DNA of 23,612 bases from Coemansia sp. RSA 1804 (lineage: Eukaryota > Kickxellomycota > Kickxellomycetes > Kickxellales > Kickxellaceae). Positions 16,957 to 23,612 of this stretch are shown here, piece after piece; within the stretch, counting starts at the first letter, position 1; each line of letters starts with the position of its first letter. The DNA lies in contig JANBTH010000251.1 in the NCBI GenBank assembly GCA_027578815.1, positions 1-23,612 on the forward strand, written 5' to 3'. Both the position numbers and the translations under genes were made by a program. The notes beneath the pieces were generated by a model. The model did no database searches. It saw only the letters and a program-made list of their open reading frames with translations, and was not told the origin of the DNA.

Positions 16957-19900
16957 CTACTGAGCGGAAGGCACTGTCGAGCAGTGTCTTCTCTGCCATA
17001 TGCCATCGGTAAACACATCCGCAACCATCGGACGACGCTTGGGCGTTTCGATAGTCGCGGGGTTACCGCTCATGTAGTCACGCCACCCGCTCCTGTATCT
17101 GCTGATCGTCCGCTGCCAGAACATTTCCAATCCGTTCTTGTCCCGACAGATCTCAACAAACTGTGCGCGCAACATGTCGGGATTCGGTTCGTTGGGAACG
17201 GCTGCCGGTGGTGTGGTTCCACCGGTCCGCTCATCTCCTGGCCCCCCTGGATTTCCGGGCAACCCGTTCCCGCCATTATTGTTCTTCTTGTTGTTATACA
17301 ACCCGCCCAACCGCTTAATACGGTCGGAGAGCAACAAAGCGTCAGGACTGCGAGCATACTCGCTACTGCTGCTGGTATAGCTACCAGAGTCCTCAGCACC
17401 GGACACGTCGTTGGGTCCATAACTGCCCATGAGTTCAAACTCCTGACTCCTGCCGATGTTCTGCAGCGCCCGTGTACCGAGCGTCTTGCGCATAACCGCC
17501 ACGCGCGTAATGGCCGCGTTAACTGAATCAAAGTCAGCCGGCTGGGCACCAAGATTATCGACGATCTTCACAGAGTAGAGTTCGGGGATATGGAAGCGTC
17601 TGCTGGGACTGCGGTACATCGCCAACGACTTGAGCATCTGGTGCGGCCACATCTCGCGTCCATTCTGCACGGGGTAGTATGAAGGGACCATGTGTCCCGA
17701 TGTTGAAACCCCATACGCCTGCGATAGTCCCAGTCCATCGCCACCATACATCGTTGGTCCCCGAATTCCAAACCCATTTCCAGATCCGGCTCCGGATCCG
17801 GCTCCAACCATGGCCAGACCTTCCAACACGCCGTCGCCACGCAACCCAAAGGCACCAGTCGCGCCCGACTGCTGTCCATTAGCCCCACTGGACGTCGCAT
17901 TTGGCGGCGCGCCACCCGTATTTTGCATCGACTGCTGCGCATTCTGGTTTGCCTGAGGCCGCATATGAACCTGATGCGAAGTGTACAGATAATTGTTAAT
18001 CCACATGAACTTTCCAGGCCCACAGATCCGCACAAACGCAGTGCCCGAGCGATGCACGTACTGCGTGTGCTTATGCTCCGCACGCTCGAAAGTGTACTCG
18101 CGCTGGAGTAGCGAGCTTGGCGGAAATTCGGCCTCAGCTTCAACATCCAGGATAAAATCTTGCTCCTCCAGCAGCTCGCGTTCAAACGGGTACGAAGGAA
18201 TGCACCGCTTGAGGCGACGCAGAACACGTCTCTTGTGCGCAAGCACAGATTGCTCCGCGGCTGCCCGGTGCTCAGATTCGCTGTCGTCGCTGTCGCTTGT
18301 GTACTCGTCCGGCTCAGAGTCATCGTCGCCGTAGCACGAAAACTCGGCAACCCACTCGTCATCGAAGATTTCCTCAACCGGCGGCGGCTGCAGCGCCAGG
18401 TTGACTCGCAGCGGAGAGTGGAATGGATGGTTCTCGTGTGTATACGAGTCCTGTGCGCGTGGAGCTTCAACCAACCGCATTCCACAGCGCTCGGCAACGC
18501 GGCCCCACCCTTGTACAAGCTCATCGATCAAGTGGCTCGTGCAGTTGAGCCAGTTGATCGATAGGTGGAAGCACGTCATCGGGTTCTGTGTTGCATCCAA
18601 GTGGACCAGACACTGCTCGATCCGTGTGGATTTGCGCTGCTGGTCCAGATCCAGCGCAAACATCCGCGACTGCGTCAGACTCTTTGGCAATGGTCGCTGG
18701 GACTTGCGCTGGGACAGATGTGGGAACACGTCGGGCACTTTGGTGTAGTCTGCGGACACAATCGACGGTGACGGCGCCTTTTGCCCTAACGCTGCTGCTG
18801 ATTCTGTCTGTTCCCGTTCTTCCGCTGAAATGCCTTGCTGTGCTGAAAGTGGTGTGCTCGTCTTGGCACCCTGAGAAAGTCGAGGCTTCTCCTTTGTCAG
18901 ATTAACCAGTCCGTCTCTGCTTGTGACCTCTCCGCTACGCGCGGATGGCGTGTCTTTTTGATCCGCGTGCAGCTGCGTGGTACTGCTAGACATATCTGTG
19001 CGCACTCGCAGCTTATTTGCTGGCTGTGCACCAGAGCTTCGCAAATCCGCAAACGAGTCATGGGTCGACGACTCCTTCAGATCAGAAATTCTTGTGGCTG
19101 TTGTCTGACGACGTATAGGAGGGGCGGATATGCCACTATTGTTGGCAGCAGATAAGTTAGTGGCACTATTCAGGCCACTGATGTGTGTGATGCTGGAATT
19201 AGCATCGGAGGTCGTTGTTGTTGTTGCTGTTGTTGTTGCTATTGTTAGGACAGGATTGTCGCTAGCAGACGCAATAGCCAGCGTTGAATCGGCTTCGTTC
19301 ACGACAGACGGCGCATTGCTGCCTTGGCGGCTTTCTGGACGGCTGATGTTTGGCGACACAGTGTTGCTTCCACCGCCAATACCACCTACACCACTATGTC
19401 TGTTGCCCAGGTCTGAGAATCCAATGCTCGACATTATCGAGGCATGGGTACGAGGCACCTGCTGGTGTATCGGATGGCTCCTCCAAGCCTTAGCCGCATC
19501 AGTGAACTCGTAGAAGTAGTACCCGTCGGCAAATGGACCAGGCTTGTTGAGCGAACGAACAAGCCCACGCTCCAACAGTCGGTTTGCCAATGTCACCGCT
19601 TGTGAACGTTTCAAGGCGCTTTCAAAGTTAACTAAAGCCCAGTCAACCAGTTGGAAGCTAACAAACGCCTCTTCAAAGTACGACGTATGCCATCGGATGT
19701 TGCGCAATGCAATGCCTGCAACCGGGTGCTGCAGCGCGTAGGCAAGCTGCGTGAATGGAGACTCGACGTTCAGTGGCACAGATAGACCCAGTGCGCTCGT
19801 GACGGGCGGCGGCAGCGCTAGCTTCTTACTGGGGTCCGAGTATATCTTGTCGTTCATGTAGCAGTACAGCTGGTGGCTGTTGTATGCAACTGAACACAGC

Positions 19901-22900
19901 GACGTATATCGGATCTGCAACAGTGCACTTGGAACAATATCCTGTAACCCAATAAGCTTCCGGGTGTCTGACGATAGCGCATTGTTTCCTGTTTTGCGTG
20001 GTAGACCCAAAGACGAAGATTGTTGCTGCTGCTGTTGCTGCTGCTGTTCCTGTTGCTGCTGATTAAGCACCGATTTGCGCATCTCTGGAGGCAGCGCTCC
20101 CAAAAACGCCTCCTCCAGATCAGCCTTCTCGCTCTTGCGCAGACGCCGGATAATGTGGTCCAGAAACTTTTCGAAGTTGGCAATACGCACATCAACGATA
20201 CTCATGTGTGGGTTGGCCTTGGCGTTAATAAACGTATCGTTGCTCAGCTGGTCAACAGGGATGAGTATGTATCTCGCACGCCAGTACTTCATCGATTTGA
20301 GTGGAGCGTTCTGGTATCCGTTGAGCAGGTAGTCCAGATTGTTCCAGTTAACCTCGTCCTCTCGTGGATATGTAAACCGCACATTGGACTGGCAATACCC
20401 CATGTTGTTGTTACGAGACCACATATGGAACCGGTACTCTACGTCTGTTCGATCATATAGCTTCTTGCGCTCCCAGCGAGTCACATTGACTCCAGGAACA
20501 TGGCTGGAGTTGCTGTTGTTGCGGAATTCAAGCTGCTGGATCTGGCGCCCATTGCTCAGCCATATCGACTCGTCCAGCTTCTCCACCGGGGCAGCCGGGA
20601 GCAGACCAGCATGACCTGGTGCTGGTGCTGCAAACGAATCGGCGCCAGCACCACCGGCGCTGCCTGTGTCACTGCGGTTGCCCGATTTGAATCGGGGCGT
20701 GACCCGAGCACCAACGCGTGCGGTTATGTCCTGGATGCCGCGCGTGGACTTGCTTTCTCTGGTGGTGATAAACTGGAAACCCTGCGCCAAGCGCTGGTAA
20801 ACCATTTCCTTTAACATGATACGCGTCGACCGGTCGATGCGTGCCGTTTCGCCGGTCAGACCCATGTATCGCACAGCCGCCGCGTTTGCTGTAGCGCGGC
20901 CCGTCATAAACGGCACAAACTCCGTATAATCCTCGGGCGGCAGCTCGATCATATCCTCAATGGCAATGTCTGGCGTCTGCAGATGATACATGTACTTTTG
21001 GTAAAACATCTCGAGATCGGTCGGGAAGTAGTCAGTAACCAAAGGCAACGACGCTGGAGTGCAGATCGATCGCCATTTCGGCGTGAAGCTTGACACAGAC
21101 GAGTAGTTGGCAAATGCAAACGCCCACCGTTGCGACAGCTCTGTGTGTGGCAGCGGAAAGAGCTCGGGATTGCACGGATTGTATGGATAGTAGTAGCCCC
21201 TGCGTGGTCCCCTTGGCGATGGCTCCGGCAAGTGTGACAGTATCACGCGGTCGGCCAGCCATGCGGATCTGAGATGCTGAGGCGAGCTTCCGTTATACTC
21301 TGACGGAACAGTCGGCTGCGTCGGTGCTGCGCTTACCGGGGTTACCTGACTTCTGCCAGGAAGTGTGAGTTGGAAGTCATGTTCGCCTATAATCCCATGG
21401 TTAAATCCAAGCTGCCTCTGCACAATCGGCCCACCAGTCAACATCGCAATTGTTCCCATGTGCTGCTGGTAGTTCTGTGCGGAAACTAGGGTCGACGGCT
21501 GCGGTGGCTGTGACTGCTGGCGCTGATGTTGATTCTGATGCTCTTGTGAGCTCTTACCCTTGAACGTTTGAACATGATCATCCAGATGCGATTGCCTTGC
21601 AATTGACTCTGACACAGCTGCGCGGCTGGACTTTGCAAACTCCGCCGATTGCGCACCAAACACAGATTTGTCCAATCCACCGCTCATCATATTGGCATGG
21701 CCCTGAGACAGCGACTGCGGCGACTCTGAAATCCGCTGAAGAAATTGTCTGGCAGTAGAATCTGGAATGGCACCGCTCCCACCAATGACAACTGCATTCG
21801 TCACTTGCGTATTGGATGGAGGGCTGGAAGTATTTGACAACAGCTTCTGCTGTGAATCCAGTTGCTTGAGACTAGATCCGCCTGTGGCACCACTTGTTCC
21901 AATCGTTGCCATCGATTTCCCAGGAGACGATGTTGAATTCGTCTGTTGCTCAAACTGCAGTTGCTGCGAGCGCTTGCGTTGGGCTGCACTGATTCCTCGT
22001 ACAAAAATAGAAGAGCGCTGGTTGCTGTGACTGGAGCTACTTGGCCCAGAAACTCTAGGCTCATGGGGAGCAGAAGACGACATTGATGTTGGGTGATCGC
22101 GGCGTGTAGGCGGTTTGATGTGCTGGCCAGGAGGTATGTTGGGCGATGCTGATGTCGACACCGTAGCAACCATATGGTCAATGTGATCCATACTTCCTGC
22201 CGACGCACCATCGGCCTTTTCAGCACTGCTCGACTTAGCGTCCAACGCATGCATTAGCTGACTGTCGTCCCATTGCGTAAACGAATTCATAGGGGCATTG
22301 CTACCTTGGGACGACTGTAGCGACATGTTTGCCTGTCCTGACAGTTGCCGCGCCTCGGTTGTGCTTGTGGTGTGCAGATATGCCGGTGCCAACGAAGAGC
22401 TGCCAACCATATCAGAAGCCATACCTGCCGAATCAACCAGCGAGGGCTTTGCTAGCACGTTTCCTGTTCCGACAATAGCTTCATGGTCGTACATGCGGAA
22501 TATCCCAATCATCCGCTCGCGCTCCTCTTCTGAGACTATCGGATGTTGATTCAGAGGCCCAATGCTGTCACGCGAGAGTTCCTTGGTCTGTCCTGTAAAT
22601 GTATACTCATCAGCAGACTGCGCATCGTCGTCATGCATCCTATAAGAAACCCCATGTACTGGACTACCGTTATCCGAGCCTGTCAATCCTTCACTTGCTA
22701 GCAGTGAAGCTAGGTCTGCGTCGAGCTGCTTCAGCTTCAGATTGGAAACAAATGGCGTGTCTTTCAAGTAACTCGGCACTCCAGTAATCGACAAGTCGCC
22801 CATCTTGCAAGAAGGTTGGAAACTACCCTTTCGCGTGACAGGACTCTCTTCTGTGTAGTTGTAGAACCCACAGTCAATCCAGTACGGAAAATAGCAGTAG

Positions 22901-23612
22901 ACTACCCGGCGATCCTTCTTCCTCTCGCCATCGCGCTGGTTAAAATAGGAAAAGTCAGACATGTGAAGACCCTTTATTGTTTCGGGTATATCACTGGAGC
23001 TGCCGTTTTCAGGCAGCAGTGCGTTTACAATGGACGTTGTCTCGGGCCTGTGGTCATGGCCGTGCTCCCTCGCCGGATCCGGCGCTGATACGCTTCTTTC
23101 TGTACCAGTCACAGCCAATCCATCTGTCGGCGGTCCATACTGCCACGTATTGGTCCGTGCGTCCCTGGAACCGATTGCTGGCCCATCTCGCGGATTTCGT
23201 CCCGAAGCATAGGGTAATATATTGGCTTCCCATTTCTCATCATCAAAGTAAAGCGGATCGAGCATGATTGGATCCACTGTAACTGACGCATCGTGATCCG
23301 GTGCCGCTGCTGTCTTAACTGCGCGCTCCTTTGCCATATTCCCAGACAATGTGCCAGGTACAACATTGGCATATGCGCCAGGACTCTCCGCATGTGGCGA
23401 AACAGAATTGAGCTCAGAGTCCTTTGCGCGTCTAGCGTCCATCTTGGCCCGTGCCCGAGCATGCAACGCACGCCTCTGCTCCTGCTCGGAGGGAACAGGC
23501 AGTGATTTGAAGCGGAACACTGGAGGACGGAACAATGGCCTGGGTTCCAGGCACACCAAGTCCACACGAATACCAAAATGAAGCATTCGCTCTGTCGTCA
23601 TACGCAGAAGCC
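16957..23612 (-). CDS. IML1: Iml1/DEPDC5, GATOR1 (SEACIT) subunit, N-terminus cut off by window edge
   Basis: At least 2,214 residues are open to the right edge. Iml1, with Npr2 and Npr3, inhibits TORC1 at the vacuole by acting on the Gtr Rag GTPases when amino acids are scarce. The Met at 23601 is not the start: the frame continues upstream (LLR-MTTERM), and TTERMLHFGIRVDLVCL matches the end of the conserved N-terminal Iml1 domain of DEPDC5. Counting from that Met: YCYFPYWIDCGFYNY (about 230-245); a long disordered Ser/Gln/Pro-rich insert (about 350-800); a folded middle region with WRARYILIPVDQL; a poly-Gln run (about 1181-1193); a DEP domain (about 1304-1365, FEEAFVSFQLVDWALVNFE); a second disordered stretch (about 1390-1640); and the C-terminal domain with CFHLSINWLNCTSHLIDELV and GWGRVAERCGMRLVEAPRA. 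An acidic patch (DDDSEPDEYTSDSDDSESE) and a Gly-rich insert lie within it. No intron is needed in the visible part. Confidence 0.92.
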   Translation of the reverse strand, partial: LLRMTTERMLHFGIRVDLVCLEPRPLFRPPVFRFKSLPVPSEQEQRRALHARARAKMDARRAKDSELNSVSPHAESPGAYANVVPGTLSGNMAKERAVKTAAAPDHDASVTVDPIMLDPLYFDDEKWEANILPYASGRNPRDGPAIGSRDARTNTWQYGPPTDGLAVTGTERSVSAPDPAREHGHDHRPETTSIVNALLPENGSSSDIPETIKGLHMSDFSYFNQRDGERKKDRRVVYCYFPYWIDCGFYNYTEESPVTRKGSFQPSCKMGDLSITGVPSYLKDTPFVSNLKLKQLDADLASLLASEGLTGSDNGSPVHGVSYRMHDDDAQSADEYTFTGQTKELSRDSIGPLNQHPIVSEEERERMIGIFRMYDHEAIVGTGNVLAKPSLVDSAGMASDMVGSSSLAPAYLHTTSTTEARQLSGQANMSLQSSQGSNAPMNSFTQWDDSQLMHALDAKSSSAEKADGASAGSMDHIDHMVATVSTSASPNIPPGQHIKPPTRRDHPTSMSSSAPHEPRVSGPSSSSHSNQRSSIFVRGISAAQRKRSQQLQFEQQTNSTSSPGKSMATIGTSGATGGSSLKQLDSQQKLLSNTSSPPSNTQVTNAVVIGGSGAIPDSTARQFLQRISESPQSLSQGHANMMSGGLDKSVFGAQSAEFAKSSRAAVSESIARQSHLDDHVQTFKGKSSQEHQNQHQRQQSQPPQPSTLVSAQNYQQHMGTIAMLTGGPIVQRQLGFNHGIIGEHDFQLTLPGRSQVTPVSAAPTQPTVPSEYNGSSPQHLRSAWLADRVILSHLPEPSPRGPRRGYYYPYNPCNPELFPLPHTELSQRWAFAFANYSSVSSFTPKWRSICTPASLPLVTDYFPTDLEMFYQKYMYHLQTPDIAIEDMIELPPEDYTEFVPFMTGRATANAAAVRYMGLTGETARIDRSTRIMLKEMVYQRLAQGFQFITTRESKSTRGIQDITARVGARVTPRFKSGNRSDTGSAGGAGADSFAAPAPGHAGLLPAAPVEKLDESIWLSNGRQIQQLEFRNNSNSSHVPGVNVTRWERKKLYDRTDVEYRFHMWSRNNNMGYCQSNVRFTYPREDEVNWNNLDYLLNGYQNAPLKSMKYWRARYILIPVDQLSNDTFINAKANPHMSIVDVRIANFEKFLDHIIRRLRKSEKADLEEAFLGALPPEMRKSVLNQQQQEQQQQQQQQQSSSLGLPRKTGNNALSSDTRKLIGLQDIVPSALLQIRYTSLCSVAYNSHQLYCYMNDKIYSDPSKKLALPPPVTSALGLSVPLNVESPFTQLAYALQHPVAGIALRNIRWHTSYFEEAFVSFQLVDWALVNFESALKRSQAVTLANRLLERGLVRSLNKPGPFADGYYFYEFTDAAKAWRSHPIHQQVPRTHASIMSSIGFSDLGNRHSGVGGIGGGSNTVSPNISRPESRQGSNAPSVVNEADSTLAIASASDNPVLTIATTTATTTTTSDANSSITHISGLNSATNLSAANNSGISAPPIRRQTTATRISDLKESSTHDSFADLRSSGAQPANKLRVRTDMSSSTTQLHADQKDTPSARSGEVTSRDGLVNLTKEKPRLSQGAKTSTPLSAQQGISAEEREQTESAAALGQKAPSPSIVSADYTKVPDVFPHLSQRKSQRPLPKSLTQSRMFALDLDQQRKSTRIEQCLVHLDATQNPMTCFHLSINWLNCTSHLIDELVQGWGRVAERCGMRLVEAPRAQDSYTHENHPFHSPLRVNLALQPPPVEEIFDDEWVAEFSCYGDDDSEPDEYTSDSDDSESEHRAAAEQSVLAHKRRVLRRLKRCIPSYPFERELLEEQDFILDVEAEAEFPPSSLLQREYTFERAEHKHTQYVHRSGTAFVRICGPGKFMWINNYLYTSHQVHMRPQANQNAQQSMQNTGGAPPNATSSGANGQQSGATGAFGLRGDGVLEGLAMVGAGSGAGSGNGFGIRGPTMYGGDGLGLSQAYGVSTSGHMVPSYYPVQNGREMWPHQMLKSLAMYRSPSRRFHIPELYSVKIVDNLGAQPADFDSVNAAITRVAVMRKTLGTRALQNIGRSQEFELMGSYGPNDVSGAEDSGSYTSSSSEYARSPDALLLSDRIKRLGGLYNNKKNNNGGNGLPGNPGGPGDERTGGTTPPAAVPNEPNPDMLRAQFVEICRDKNGLEMFWQRTISRYRSGWRDYMSGNPATIETPKRRPMVADVFTDGIWQRRHCSTVPSAQ
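20021..20061 (-). repeat. CAG/CAA run encoding poly-Gln in Iml1
   Basis: Mixed CAG and CAA codons encode QQQQEQQQQQQQQQ after a conserved helix in Iml1. The interruptions and mixed codons suggest an older, partly stabilised expansion. Confidence 0.85.

Noticed and set aside
23599..23601. ATG at 23601 as the true Iml1 start
   Set aside because: The frame stays open to the edge and the sequence around it matches the interior of the conserved N-terminal Iml1 domain, so the start lies outside the window.

Overview
This window looks like ordinary chromosomal DNA of a fungus, most likely an early-diverging filamentous lineage such as Kickxellales. The lineage is an inference from gene content and architecture, not from a marker gene. 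GC-rich, mostly single-exon genes sit in AT-rich spacers, and the set includes a GPI-type GH17 glucanase, an AA11-like secreted protein, a transmembrane ADAM protease and an Iml1 homologue. I saw no rRNA, tRNA, CRISPR array, transposon or prokaryote-type operon.

Layout from left to right. 1-180 is the end of a poly(A)-binding protein gene (+). 686-1810 is an unrecognised low-complexity protein (+). 1994-3451 encodes the mitochondrial complex I assembly methyltransferase NDUFAF7 (+). It meets, tail to tail, a secreted AA11/LPMO-like protein (-, 3599-5161 or 5188) that seems to have lost the copper-binding histidines. 5695-7173 is a choline/ethanolamine kinase (-). A gene-poor 2.2-kb AT-rich interval follows, with one doubtful small Cys-containing ORF (-, 7679-7963). 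9335-10549 is a GH17 beta-1,3-glucanase-type wall protein (-). It is divergent across 1.1 kb from DUS2, a tRNA-dihydrouridine synthase (+, 11676-12812). 13059-16168 is an ADAM metalloprotease (-), whose signal peptide lies on a short first exon that I place at 16099-16168. 16957 to the right edge is most of IML1/DEPDC5 (-), with its N-terminus outside the window.

The genes do not form one pathway. Three concern the cell surface or secretion (AA11-like protein, GH17, ADAM). The others cover mRNA 3' ends and translation (PABP), tRNA modification (DUS2), phospholipid synthesis (choline kinase), respiratory complex assembly (NDUFAF7) and amino-acid signalling to TORC1 (IML1). The points most worth a second look are the missing histidine brace in the AA11-like protein, the spliced ADAM signal exon with two in-frame acceptors, the very large Iml1, and the small ORF at 7679-7963. 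I found no clear sign of a new multi-gene system.
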